From CAYJLF01 sp964371055 (GTDB taxonomy: Bacteria; Eisenbacteria; RBG-16-71-46; CAIMUX01): 64,000 nucleotides of DNA. This document shows positions 1 to 7,283 of this stretch, piece by piece. The number at the start of each line of letters is the position of its first letter. Within the stretch, counting starts at the first letter, position 1. The notes under the pieces are model-generated. The model was given only the letters and a program-made list of their open reading frames with translations, did not search any database and was not told where the DNA came from. The DNA is taken from contig CAYJLF010000012.1 in the NCBI GenBank assembly GCA_964371055.1, positions 103,309 to 167,308 of the forward strand, written 5' to 3'. The position numbers were made by a program, and so were the translations under genes.

Positions 1-8
1 AGATCACA

Positions 9-1103
9 GTGCGGCTGAACGATCGGGTCAGTGGCTTCTTCGATTTCACCGTGGAGGATCGTGCCGGCCGGCCCGTCGTCGAAGTGCGATGCAGCGCCTT
101 CGACCCCAACGCTCTCCCGATCGCGGCGCAAGGGACGCTGAAGGGCAGAATGTTCGAGCTGCTGGCGTACCTCCTGCCGCGGGTGTTTCTCCTCGGCAGC
201 GGTTCCGAGCTGATCACGAAACTGCTTGATGACGAGCGGGCTGCGGAGCGTGCGCTGGACTTCACTGGTAGCTTCGTCTCGCTCGGGAATCTCCTCGGTC
301 GCGCTCCGAAGACGAGAATCTCGGCGTGGATGGGAGCCGATGCACGGGAGTATCCGCTCATGCGCTCCGCGGCCTGGGATGCGGAGGACCGGTTGACGAG
401 AGCAGCTCGGGCAGAAGAGCCTCAATCCCGGAGACCCAAGGTCGTGAAGGAACCTGCGGATGTGCAATTCCGTCCTGCCAGACACGATCAGATGGCGACG
501 ATGTCGCTCATCCGGATCCCCCTGTGGGATCAGGCCAAGTGGTGTGGCCTCGGGGTGATGACCGACCGCAAGGAGCTTGGGCTTCCGATCCTTGTCTTGA
601 TCTTCAAGGATCCGGCCTCGGCTGGTCAGATCTTCGAGGGGTGGCGGAAGGAGCTGGGACCGGCGGATACCGCCGAGAGGCTCCGGGTGACAATCGTCCG
701 CCGAATCAGCAAGACAAACCCGTTCGCCTATCGGGTCGTGATCGGCAGCAATTTCGGAGAGATGTCTTCTCTCCCCGGGGTTACCTATGCGTTCCTCGTA
801 TCGCGAACACTCACTATCGATCCTGACTCCGATACCAACCTGGAGACCTTCCTTGAAGGCTACCGGAAGGCGGGGCGCTATCTGCTGGTGTCGTCGATCA
901 AGCTTGGAGACGATTTCGTGCCGGAGCTCAAGGGCGGCATCGAGAAGCGTGCGGTCTTCGTTCATGACGCATGGCAGCTCGGCCCAGATGACCCGGACGG
1001 GATCGGGGTGGAACCAGACGACGACCCGATCATCCCCGCCGATCAGGACGACGCGCCGGTCATGGAACTTCTTCGCCGGAGGCGGGCTGAGTCGGCGACC
1101 TGA
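9..1103 (+). CDS. Hypothetical protein, possibly cut by the left edge
   Basis: Unrecognised protein of 364 residues if translation begins at the GTG at position 9. The frame stays open to the left edge, so the true start may lie outside the window. No membrane segments or signal peptide are visible. The most protein-like block is roughly residues 160-330, rich in alternating hydrophobic stretches. The C-terminal 45 residues are strikingly acidic (DDPDGIGVEPDDD, PADQDD) and end in a short basic tail (LLRRRRAE). It is followed by the promoter of an unrelated toxin-antitoxin pair. I cannot assign a function. Confidence 0.6.
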   Translation: MRLNDRVSGFFDFTVEDRAGRPVVEVRCSAFDPNALPIAAQGTLKGRMFELLAYLLPRVFLLGSGSELITKLLDDERAAERALDFTGSFVSLGNLLGRAPKTRISAWMGADAREYPLMRSAAWDAEDRLTRAARAEEPQSRRPKVVKEPADVQFRPARHDQMATMSLIRIPLWDQAKWCGLGVMTDRKELGLPILVLIFKDPASAGQIFEGWRKELGPADTAERLRVTIVRRISKTNPFAYRVVIGSNFGEMSSLPGVTYAFLVSRTLTIDPDSDTNLETFLEGYRKAGRYLLVSSIKLGDDFVPELKGGIEKRAVFVHDAWQLGPDDPDGIGVEPDDDPIIPADQDDAPVMELLRRRRAESAT

Positions 1104-1172
1104 TCGGCGCTGAGTGGGTGGGTTTGGCTGCCTTGCTGCCCCGGTGGTAGCACCAGCCTCCTGCTAGGGGGC

Positions 1173-1202
1173 TTGACGCAAACTGGAGGAGTGCGCTAGT
1201 CT
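1173..1202 (+). promoter_or_regulatory. Sigma70-like promoter of the AbrB/RelE pair
   Basis: TTGACG (1173-1178) and TAGTCT (1197-1202) are separated by 18 bases and lie about 55 bases before the antitoxin start. A similar TTGACG promoter is seen at 6375, suggesting shared control style within this island. Inferred from sequence only. Confidence 0.4.
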
Positions 1203-1257
1203 GGCAGTACGACTTTCTAACTATCAACCTATGTCCACACGCACCAAGGAGCCCGAT

Positions 1258-1551
1258 ATGCCCACCAAGGCCCGGATCCGCCGAAAGTACCAGGTGACGA
1301 TCCCGGAGGAGGTCCGCAAGACCTATCCCCTGGAGGAGGGCCAAACCGTCTCGGTCGAGGCCACCCCGCAGGGGATCCTCATCACGGCCGTCGCGGAGAT
1401 CGACCCGGCCCAGGCGTGGTTCTGGAGCCCGCGGTGGCGCGCGCGTGAGGCCCAGGCGGACGCCGACTTCCAGGCCGGGCGCACGACGGAGACTGCGTCA
1501 GCCGATGATGCCATCGCCGCCCTCAAGACCAAGCGCTCCCGAAAGCAATGA
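1258..1551 (+). CDS. AbrB/MazE/SpoVT-type antitoxin
   Basis: A 97-residue DNA-binding antitoxin. The N-terminus (RRKYQVTIPEEVRKTYPLEE) is the swapped-hairpin AbrB motif, with the usual V-T-I-P-x-x-V-R core and a G-Q-x-V/I-x-V strand. The C-terminal 45 residues would be the toxin-binding tail. The start at 1258 is chosen because AAGGAG lies at 1246-1251, six bases upstream; an upstream ATG at 1231 lacks such a site. Its stop overlaps the next ATG (ATGA), the usual coupling of antitoxin to toxin. It should bind its own promoter at about 1173-1202. Confidence 0.85.
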   Translation: MPTKARIRRKYQVTIPEEVRKTYPLEEGQTVSVEATPQGILITAVAEIDPAQAWFWSPRWRAREAQADADFQAGRTTETASADDAIAALKTKRSRKQ

Positions 1552-1820
1552 AGATCATCTTCTCGGCGACGTTCGCGTCCGGCTACCGCGCACTTCCCAT
1601 GGAGGCGCAGCGCAGAGCGGACAAGGCGATCCGGCTCCTCGCCGCGAAGGAGGGCGGAAAGCCCTTCCACCCGAGCCTCCGGGCGAAGCGGATCCAGGGA
1701 ACCCTGGACATTTGGGAGGCGAGCGTGACGATGAAGTATCGCCTCACCTTCCAGATCCATGAGGATACGCTGTATCTGCGCGTCATCGGCGATCATGACG
1801 CCACGCTCAAGCGGCCGTGA
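1548..1820 (+). CDS. RelE/ParE-superfamily toxin
   Basis: A 90-residue basic protein with the RelE-fold pattern: F-x-x-x-Y-R-x-L-P at the N-terminus, then KRIQGT, then the strand pair IWEASVTMKYRLTF and the C-terminal LRVIGDHDATL. Proteins of this type are ribosome-dependent mRNases or gyrase poisons; sequence alone does not say which. It starts inside the stop of the AbrB-type antitoxin (ATGA), forming a two-gene type II operon. AbrB-type antitoxins paired with RelE-type toxins are less usual than RelB or MazE/MazF pairings but known. Confidence 0.8.
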   Translation: MKIIFSATFASGYRALPMEAQRRADKAIRLLAAKEGGKPFHPSLRAKRIQGTLDIWEASVTMKYRLTFQIHEDTLYLRVIGDHDATLKRP

Positions 1821-1864
1821 GCTCCGGCTCTCGGACCCACTGCTTATCATTCATCACAATCGAC

Positions 1865-2080
1865 ATGACAGACTCAACCCGACGGACCCACGCCAACCCC
1901 GACGACGGCAACACCTACTACCTTGCGCCCGTCGCCGCGGGTGGGGAGGAAGTCCTATGGGCTTGCCCCACGAATCGCGACGGCACGGCCGACTTCGCGT
2001 CGGCGATACCGGAAACGGATTTCTCGGAACGGCTCTCGGAACGGAAGCGGGCGCAGATCATCGCGTCGCTGGTGGGGTAG
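1865..2080 (+). CDS. Small hypothetical protein downstream of the TA pair
   Basis: A 71-residue soluble protein beginning MTDSTRRTHANPDD and ending ERKRAQIIASLVG. A GTG at 1817 overlaps the toxin stop (GTGA) and would extend the protein by 16 residues, so it may be translationally coupled as a third gene of the operon. I prefer the ATG at 1865 because the extension looks non-protein-like. No family recognised. Confidence 0.5.
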   Translation: MTDSTRRTHANPDDGNTYYLAPVAAGGEEVLWACPTNRDGTADFASAIPETDFSERLSERKRAQIIASLVG

Positions 2081-2156
2081 AGCCTCCCGGGGGATCGTTG
2101 GGGCCTTCACGACGATGACTTCCTGGTGACGACTGTGAAGTGAGCCTCGATCTGGA

Positions 2157-2729
2157 TCAGGGGCGTGCCCGGATCTCAAGAATCTTCAGGCTTCCAGTGA
2201 CAAGAAGCTCAGACCGAGCGGTCGGGGTTTCCAATCCGCTCCAATACAGCCGGGCCTTCGACTCCATCTCGGGATGTCGCAGTAGGTTGCAGTCTAGGAG
2301 GTCGAGATCGGTTCTGAGAATCGTCGAGAGTCCTTCGACCGATACCATCCGAAGCAGCGTGTATGCGTCGGGATCGAAGCCAATGGAATGGGCATAGACC
2401 TCGGGATCGAGGTCCACGTCAAGACCGAAAAGCGCACACGAGCGCGATGGAACCCCCGGGAATTCCTCTCGGCGGACGTTCTCGAATGCAAGCTCCTTCA
2501 GCACCTCCGAGGAGTACCTCAATCTCCTTAAGGTCGGCTCGAGCACGCAGGTAGGGAGGCCGGGAACCGATGGAATCGGGATCGCCTGAGAGTCCACCTT
2601 CCGACCGGACAGCGTCTCCTCCCAATAGTGTGACGCACTCCACGATATCGTCACGATCTGCCCGACCGACAGCGCCGTCGGATCCCAAGAAGTAAAGTGA
2701 AACAGCTCCAAGTGCGCCCCCTCTCTCAT
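2157..2729 (-). CDS. Hypothetical protein with an ADP-ribosyl-like N-terminus
   Basis: A 190-residue soluble protein. The N-terminus (LELFHFTSWDPTALSVGQIV) recalls small proteins of the DUF2441 or RES/ART-like type, in which an F/Y-H-x-T/V strand is followed by a large loop, but the match is weak and no catalytic triad can be picked with confidence. The remainder mentions no repeats or membrane segments. It stands alone on the minus strand, convergent with the small gene ending at 2080. Function unknown. Confidence 0.5.
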   Translation of the reverse strand: MREGAHLELFHFTSWDPTALSVGQIVTISWSASHYWEETLSGRKVDSQAIPIPSVPGLPTCVLEPTLRRLRYSSEVLKELAFENVRREEFPGVPSRSCALFGLDVDLDPEVYAHSIGFDPDAYTLLRMVSVEGLSTILRTDLDLLDCNLLRHPEMESKARLYWSGLETPTARSELLVTGSLKILEIRARP

Positions 2730-2790
2730 CCAAGCGCGACACGGCTACCGTCTCGAGAGTAGGGGGTCCCACAGCTAGGCTCAATGGGGG

Positions 2791-2886
2791 TCACGAGGAG
2801 ATCTGCTGTTTGGCAATCGCCACCGCGATCGCGTCGAACATGTGGAGCCGGTACCGATCGCGGTCGTCAAAGTCGAGGACCGGACG
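2791..2886 (-). pseudogene. Duplicated C-terminal fragment of a RuvC-like gene
   Basis: Translation on the minus strand gives FDDRDRYRLHMFDAIAVAIA, almost identical to the end of the RuvC-like protein at 3665-4180 (FDDRDRYWLHMFDAIAVALA). The DNA is also closely similar. No upstream RuvC motifs accompany it, so it is an orphan copy of about 30 codons carrying only the last acidic motif. The gene at 3014-3547 lies between the two copies, suggesting insertion or unequal duplication. Confidence 0.75.
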
Positions 2887-3013
2887 TCTGCCTTCCCCTG
2901 AGCGTGAGTAAGATCCAGCGGGTCTGTGCTGCCTCTTGAAGATCCTGACCCCCCCCCCGAGCGGGCCTGAGGTCTCTTGTTGGCGCAGGGCGGCCCCGAA
3001 AGACGCTGCCGAT

Positions 3014-3547
3014 CTATTGCCGGAGCACGAGATAGCGGGACAGATGCGGCAGGTATCTCTCTTCGAGAAGTCGGAGATCTCCATGGGCGCGCCACTCTCG
3101 TTCGAGGGGTGGGTCCTTAACGCCACGTGACCGTCCGAACATCAGGATCAACGCTTTGAAGACGTTGGAGGCCTCGAACAGGTCCGTCTGGAATCCGTCC
3201 ATGTATCCGCAGAACGCCGATAGCCCGTCGCTCGTCGTCAAGTCGAATCGCTCCTGCAGATTGTGCACGAAGATGTTCCGGCCCTGCAGTGCCCGCCCGA
3301 GTAGCTCGTCGAACGCCGGCTTGACGTCTACTTTGCGCCGAAGCGCACTGAGGAGGCGTCCGCATGTCCGAGGATCCTCCTGTAGGAGATTGCGCCGTGC
3401 CTGCTCGTGATCTCGCTCCAGGACGGCGTCGACGATGAACGTGAGCAACCCCTCAAAACTCTGGACGTTGAGGAGCATCTCTCCGATGAGAATCAAGAAA
3501 TCGTCCGGCACCGGACCCGGCTTGAGCTCATGTTCCTCATTCTTCAC
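3014..3547 (-). CDS. Hypothetical soluble protein
   Basis: About 177 residues from the GTG at 3547 (VKNEEHELKPGPVPDDFLIL); the frame is open further to 3643 but that extension is Cys/Arg-rich and unconvincing. The protein is largely helical. It contains the block RRKVDVKPAFDELLGRALQGR followed by NIFVHNLQERFDLT, reminiscent of HEPN-like or MAE_28990-type helical proteins with an R-N-x-x-x-H element (RNIFVHN). No family can be named. It sits between two copies of the RuvC C-terminus at the end of the leftward operon. Confidence 0.55.
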   Translation of the reverse strand: MKNEEHELKPGPVPDDFLILIGEMLLNVQSFEGLLTFIVDAVLERDHEQARRNLLQEDPRTCGRLLSALRRKVDVKPAFDELLGRALQGRNIFVHNLQERFDLTTSDGLSAFCGYMDGFQTDLFEASNVFKALILMFGRSRGVKDPPLEREWRAHGDLRLLEERYLPHLSRYLVLRQ

Positions 3548-3664
3548 ACATTGGCCCTCCCGGTGCCGCCCTGACGTGTTTCGTACGCCGCACGTGCGGG
3601 GCTCGGCACAATGATATGCATTTCGGCCAACTGCGACAATCATACACGAGGCACACGGGAACCA

Positions 3665-4180
3665 TCACCCACCGCGCGCCGTCGCCAGCGCCACCGCAAT
3701 CGCGTCGAACATGTGGAGCCAGTAACGGTCGCGGTCGTCAAAGCCGAGGACGGCGTTCTTCGGGCGCCGTGGCAGCCGGCCGGTGAGTTCCGGGAAGTGA
3801 CTGCGCGCGATGATCCGCGCGACGTCGAGCTTTTTCGCGTACGGATCGCCAGCGACCACCCGCCGGGCTTCCCGCGCGGAGATCTCGATCACCCTGATTC
3901 CGAGGTCCGCCGACCGGCCCCGAAGCTCCTCCGTGATGACGGAGACCAGGGCGGCTCGCTTCGTGGGAAGCAGGAGCGGTCTCTCGATGGCGACCACGGC
4001 GGGCTCGTGCCTGGCGACGTACTTGAGCACCACGGACCGGGCCTGGCCGATCACGTCGTGCGGCCGGTGGCCGTTTCGGAGCGTGTGGACGCCGCCGGAG
4101 AGCAGCCGGGAACCGCGGATCACCGCGATTCCCATGTATTTCGTTCCCGGATCGATTCCAAGAATCGTCGATTCCTCCAT
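3665..4180 (-). CDS. RuvC-like nuclease (second of a pair)
   Basis: A 171-residue RNase H-fold protein of RuvC length. Motif I is ILGIDPGTKYMGIAVI (Asp near residue 9), motif II is VVAIERPLLLP (Glu near 67), and the C-terminal motif is HMFDAIAVALA, matching the RuvC D-A-x-A-V-A helix. RuvC enzymes cut Holliday junctions as dimers with two metal ions; this divergent form could process branched intermediates of a mobile element. It is the most distal of five clustered leftward genes, 159 bases after the other RuvC-like gene. The two share only the catalytic pattern, so they are old paralogues rather than a recent duplication. Confidence 0.82.
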   Translation of the reverse strand: MEESTILGIDPGTKYMGIAVIRGSRLLSGGVHTLRNGHRPHDVIGQARSVVLKYVARHEPAVVAIERPLLLPTKRAALVSVITEELRGRSADLGIRVIEISAREARRVVAGDPYAKKLDVARIIARSHFPELTGRLPRRPKNAVLGFDDRDRYWLHMFDAIAVALATARGG

Positions 4181-4339
4181 GAGAGTATGTGGTCAGGGTG
4201 TTGAGGTGGTGCCCTCCCGAGAGGGCCGCGGTCTCGGCGCCCGTCCTGCTCGGGCGTGCCTACGCATCGCGGCGGCGCTCCGCAAGAAGAGTCGCCGATT
4301 CTCAGCCGAATGATCGGCTGCGGGAGGGCGGTGGGTGGG

Positions 4340-4840
4340 TCAGGCCGCGTGCGCCTGGTGGTGGAGGGCGAGCGCAACAGCATCGAACATGTTCTGGAAG
4401 TAGCGCTCCTTCCACTTCCGATCCTGGGTGAGATACACCCGGAGCGCCGGGAATCGGTAGCTCACCGCGACGGCCGCTTCCCACTTGCAGGCCCAGCCAT
4501 GGCCGGTGAGGGTCTTGCGCACCGACTGCGGCGGGTATGCGGCGACCGTGATCCCGTGACGGCGGGCGAGGGCGCGGACCGACGCGGCGAGCCGGTGAAC
4601 GGCATCGAGACCGGCGACGGGGTGGGGATAGGTCGCTTCCAGGATGAGCGCGCCCGGTCGATAGGCGGCGATCCAGGATCGGACGAGGCGGCGCGCCTCG
4701 TGCACGCGCTGCTCCGCCGGAAGAAGGCGGAGGGGCCGGACCCCGCTGCTGAGAATCCTGCGGCTGCGGAGGACGGCGTAGCCGAGGTCGCGGAGGCCGG
4801 GGTCAAGGGCGAGGATCGTGTCTTGGTTATTCTTGGGCAT
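4340..4840 (-). CDS. RuvC-like nuclease (first of a pair)
   Basis: A 166-residue protein with the RuvC/RNase H layout: ILALDPGLRDLGYAVL near the N-terminus, ALILEATYP near residue 70, and the C-terminal QNMFDAVALALHH. A conserved-looking middle block is PPQSVRKTLTGHGWACKWE, close in style to the RuvC P-x-x-x-K-x-x-x-x-G substrate loop. The ATG at 4840 overlaps the end of the upstream winged-helix gene by 14 bases, so the two are co-translated. The Asp-Glu-Asp pattern suggests it is catalytically active. Confidence 0.8.
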   Translation of the reverse strand: MPKNNQDTILALDPGLRDLGYAVLRSRRILSSGVRPLRLLPAEQRVHEARRLVRSWIAAYRPGALILEATYPHPVAGLDAVHRLAASVRALARRHGITVAAYPPQSVRKTLTGHGWACKWEAAVAVSYRFPALRVYLTQDRKWKERYFQNMFDAVALALHHQAHAA

Positions 4841-5351
4841 GGCGTTTGAGGAGATAAAGAAACAGGGCCGTGCGCGACCGGCGGATCTCGCCGGCCGGGA
4901 CCGCGAGGGCACCGGCCAGGGCGCGCTTCACGGCGGGATCCGGGTACGCCGCGAGCGCGGATTCGAGCAGCTCCCGGTGGCCGGTCTCGCCGAGGGCGCT
5001 CTCGAGCTTCGCGATGGTGAAGAAGCGAGTGGGAGCCGGGGTCTCGGGCGGCGGTGGCGCGGACTCGCGCTTCAGGCGGACGCGGACCGATCCATTCAGC
5101 CGCCTTGTCTCGACGTAGCGAAGCGTTCGGAGGTGGCCGAGCCAACTACGGATCGTTCCCTCGGGAAGTCCCATGGTCCGGGCGATCTCCGCGGGATCGA
5201 CGTCGACCGCGTCGGATCCCGGGGGCAGCCGGGTTAGGAGAACCAGGTAGAGCCAGACGGCCGCGCGCATCCGGAGGACGTGGAACGCCCGCGGGTGCTC
5301 GAGGAGGCGGCGGGGGAGACGGATGGTGAGGTGGTCAGAGGTCGCGGACAT
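4827..5351 (-). CDS. Winged-helix-like protein, paralogue B
   Basis: A 174-residue protein. Residues about 25-90 form a helix-turn-helix (RAAVWLYLVLLTRLPPG, then IARTMGLPEGTIRSWLGHLR and a wing YVETRRLNGSVRVRLKR). A Pro-rich linker (PPPPETPAP) leads to a helical C-terminal domain ending IRRSRTALFLYLLKRHAQE. The same two-domain design, and the same closing motif R-x-S/K-S/R-T-A-L-F, is seen in the gene immediately upstream, so the two are diverged paralogues. Overlaps its upstream gene by 17 bases and the downstream RuvC-like gene by 14. Replication or transcription role is possible; no family named. Confidence 0.75.
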   Translation of the reverse strand: MSATSDHLTIRLPRRLLEHPRAFHVLRMRAAVWLYLVLLTRLPPGSDAVDVDPAEIARTMGLPEGTIRSWLGHLRTLRYVETRRLNGSVRVRLKRESAPPPPETPAPTRFFTIAKLESALGETGHRELLESALAAYPDPAVKRALAGALAVPAGEIRRSRTALFLYLLKRHAQE

Positions 5352-5946
5352 CGATTTCTTGGGAGAATTTGGCGAGGAGGAAACGGAAGAGTGCGGTCTT
5401 CGACTTGCGGATCCGGCCGGCCCTGCCGACTCGATCGAGCGTCTTTCGGAGAATTGCGTGCGGGTAGCGGGTGAGGATGCGATCGATTTCCGCGGGATCG
5501 GCGTCAGGGAGGACCGACCTAAGGCCGGCGCGCAGGTCCCCTTCCCCCGAACCCCTATCCCCGCTATTGCCAGGGAGAGAAATAGCTCCGGAGCTTTGCC
5601 TGCTATAGCTGCTATTTCCTTCTTCCGCTGAAAGCACGGCTGAATCCGCCATGGGAAAGCTCGGGGCAGACCAGAAAGGAAGACGGACCGTCAAGTAGGG
5701 AGCCGAGGAAAGGATCACGACGAGCTTTGCGTCCGCGAGGCGGATCACCCACGTCTCGATGGCGGATTCCGGCACTCCGAGATCGCGCGCGAAGCGCTCG
5801 ACCGTGCAGATCACGAGCCCCTGGTCGTTCGCCGCGAGAACGCAAGCGAGGTACAGCCAGACGGCGCGGCCGAGTGGCGCGGGGCCGCGGGCGTCGCCGA
5901 ACGGCGCGGTCAGAAGCGCGCGGGTGTCTTGATCCAGAGTATTCAT
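5335..5946 (-). CDS. Winged-helix-like protein, paralogue A
   Basis: A 203-residue protein whose ATG at 5946 overlaps the stop of the XRE gene (ATGA), indicating coupling. N-terminal winged helix: APLGRAVWLYLACVLAAN, then FARDLGVPESAIETWVIRLAD and a short wing. A Ser/Gly-rich linker (about residues 105-130) precedes the C-terminal helical domain (EIDRILTRYPHAILRKTLDR ... IRKSKTALFRFLLAKF). It shares architecture and both signature segments with the downstream paralogue. A longer open frame upstream to 6342 runs through the XRE gene in another frame and is not used. Confidence 0.75.
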   Translation of the reverse strand: MNTLDQDTRALLTAPFGDARGPAPLGRAVWLYLACVLAANDQGLVICTVERFARDLGVPESAIETWVIRLADAKLVVILSSAPYLTVRLPFWSAPSFPMADSAVLSAEEGNSSYSRQSSGAISLPGNSGDRGSGEGDLRAGLRSVLPDADPAEIDRILTRYPHAILRKTLDRVGRAGRIRKSKTALFRFLLAKFSQEIDVRDL

Positions 5947-6227
5947 CGTGGTTGTTCGTTCATGATCGGTGTCGCGCGGGAGCTGCCCGCGTACAGCCCG
6001 AGAAAGAGCGACTCGGCGAGAGTGTCGAGCGCCCGGGCGAGCCGGAAGGCGTTGGCGAGGGACGGGAGCAGGTGCCCCCGCTCCCAGTCGGAGATGACGC
6101 TGCGGCAGAACCCGATCCGGCGGCCGAGCTCCCGTTGGGAGATACCCTTGTTCAATCGGTACTCGCGGATCCGGTTCGGAAACCGCGGCCGCTTCGTGGT
6201 GGCGCGCGGAGTGTGTTGCACGTTCAT
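5943..6227 (-). CDS. XRE-family transcriptional regulator
   Basis: A 94-residue Cro/CI-type helix-turn-helix protein: FPNRIREYRLNKGISQRELG, then FCRSVISDWERGHLLPS and the helix ANAFRLARALDTLAESLF, the standard five-helix HTH_3 fold. The start ATG at 6225-6227 places translation just inside the divergent control region. First gene of the leftward operon with the paired winged-helix and RuvC-like genes; its stop overlaps the next start. It probably represses this operon and perhaps the divergent rightward genes. Confidence 0.88.
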   Translation of the reverse strand: MNVQHTPRATTKRPRFPNRIREYRLNKGISQRELGRRIGFCRSVISDWERGHLLPSLANAFRLARALDTLAESLFLGLYAGSSRATPIMNEQPR

Positions 6228-6430
6228 GGACACACAATACCCAGCCGAATAAAAACCGAAAAGAGGGGGTGAGGTCGGAAACCCCCGACGTGCTGTGGAC
6301 AAGCGTGTCCGGATCGGCCGCATTCTTGAGGTTTCCGGGCACAACGATGGAGGATGTTATCCACAGGTGAGCCCTTGACGCGTGTTACCGACTTGCTACC
6401 ATGGAGCTACGACTAGTAACCACAACTCCG
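6228..6430. promoter_or_regulatory. Divergent control region with DnaA-box-like sites (possible origin)
   Basis: Lies between the leftward XRE operon and rightward small genes. It contains a perfect TTATCCACA (6357-6365), a TTGTCCACA on the minus strand (6294-6302, read TGTGGACAA on the plus strand), an A-rich tract (about 6248-6263), and a rightward promoter TTGACG (6375-6380) with TACCAT (6397-6402). The 9-mers match the DnaA-box consensus used in high-GC bacteria. Another near match, CTGTCCACA, is at 6955-6963. It may be a replication origin of an excised element or only regulatory. Confidence 0.45.
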
Positions 6431-6769
6431 ATGGACAACACCACCCCGACCCGTCTCCCGATCGTCGAATACGAAAACAAGCGATGGTACTTTGATGCGC
6501 GGCTCCGTCAGATCCGCAACGTCGAGAACCCGCATGACTATCAGACCCTCAGCGACGTCGAGATGCGGTACTTCGAGGGACCTGGAGATCCCAAGAGAAT
6601 CGTCCATATCGTGTGGAAGGACGAAGGGCGGGACAACGAGGGGCGGTCCATTGGGCGCGCCTACGCCGAGAACGCCGCGGGCGAGATCGTACGCAACTAC
6701 GGATGGACCACGTGGAAGGTGGCGAATGACGAGGCAACGGCACTTGGTCTGGAACTGGACGAAGTCTAA
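6431..6769 (+). CDS. Hypothetical protein of the island
   Basis: A 112-residue acidic soluble protein (IVEYENKRWYFDARLRQIRN at the start; ELDEV at the end). The ATG at 6401 overlaps the probable -10 box of the promoter at 6375-6402, so I take the ATG at 6431 as the start. No signal peptide, membrane segment or named domain. It heads a short rightward series leading to the serine recombinase and may be an accessory factor of that element. Confidence 0.6.
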   Translation: MDNTTPTRLPIVEYENKRWYFDARLRQIRNVENPHDYQTLSDVEMRYFEGPGDPKRIVHIVWKDEGRDNEGRSIGRAYAENAAGEIVRNYGWTTWKVANDEATALGLELDEV

Positions 6770-6773
6770 ACCC

Positions 6774-6947
6774 ATGCCCAAGACAAACAGAAAGTACTGC
6801 ACACCACCCAAGGACCTGCGCAACTGGCTCGAGCACGAGGCCCAGCGCCTGAACGTCAGCGAGTCCGCGATCCTCGTTCAGGCTCTCGACCGCTACCGCT
6901 GGGACGAAGAGGCCAGAATGCGTCGAGCAATGGCCGCGCGCAAGTAG
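6774..6947 (+). CDS. Small ribbon-helix-helix-like protein
   Basis: A 57-residue basic protein starting four bases after the previous stop. The block YCTPPKDLRNWLEHEAQRLN followed by VSESAILVQALDRYRWDEEAR fits a short strand followed by two helices, as in CopG/Arc-type repressors (the S-E-S-A-I-L-V-Q-A-L helix is typical). Probably an element-encoded DNA-binding regulator. Its small size and lack of other motifs keep confidence moderate. Confidence 0.6.
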   Translation: MPKTNRKYCTPPKDLRNWLEHEAQRLNVSESAILVQALDRYRWDEEARMRRAMAARK

Positions 6948-7029
6948 GCGCCGACTGTCCACAGGGCGTCGGGCATCCACGACGTCCACCCCTCTGTTCC
7001 GGATTCGCCGACCACGCCACGATGCGGTT

Positions 7030-7272
7030 ATGGATCTCCCACCCATTCCTATCTCGAAGGAGTCGCTGGCCGAGTTCAAGGCGATCTGGCGCGCGAAGCA
7101 CGGCGAAGTCCTCACGGACGACCAGGCGGCCGAAATGGCCGGCCGGCTCCTCCGCGTCCTCTCGATTGTCTTCCGGCTTCCCGATCCATCGGATGAGCCG
7201 TCCGAGGTTCGAACCGCGTCTCGGTTGACCAATCGCTCCGGCGGCCCCTACGATAACCATCCCGACCAGTAA
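7030..7272 (+). CDS. Small conserved-type protein preceding the recombinase
   Basis: An 80-residue protein ending 11 bases before the recombinase start. The core EFKAIWRAKHGEVLTDDQAA followed by EMAGRLLRVLSIVF resembles small proteins I associate with recombinase genes in mobile elements of uncultivated bacteria (pattern E-F-K-x-x-W/Y-x-x-x-F/H-G-x-x-x-x-D/E-x-x-A). Function unknown; co-transcription with the recombinase suggests an accessory or directionality role, which is inference. Confidence 0.65.
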   Translation: MDLPPIPISKESLAEFKAIWRAKHGEVLTDDQAAEMAGRLLRVLSIVFRLPDPSDEPSEVRTASRLTNRSGGPYDNHPDQ

Positions 7273-7283
7273 TCCCAACCCAT

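Noticed and set aside
5335..6342. A 335-residue leftward protein from 6342
   Set aside because: The upstream half runs antisense-like through the XRE gene in another frame. The ATG at 5946, overlapping the XRE stop, is the natural start.
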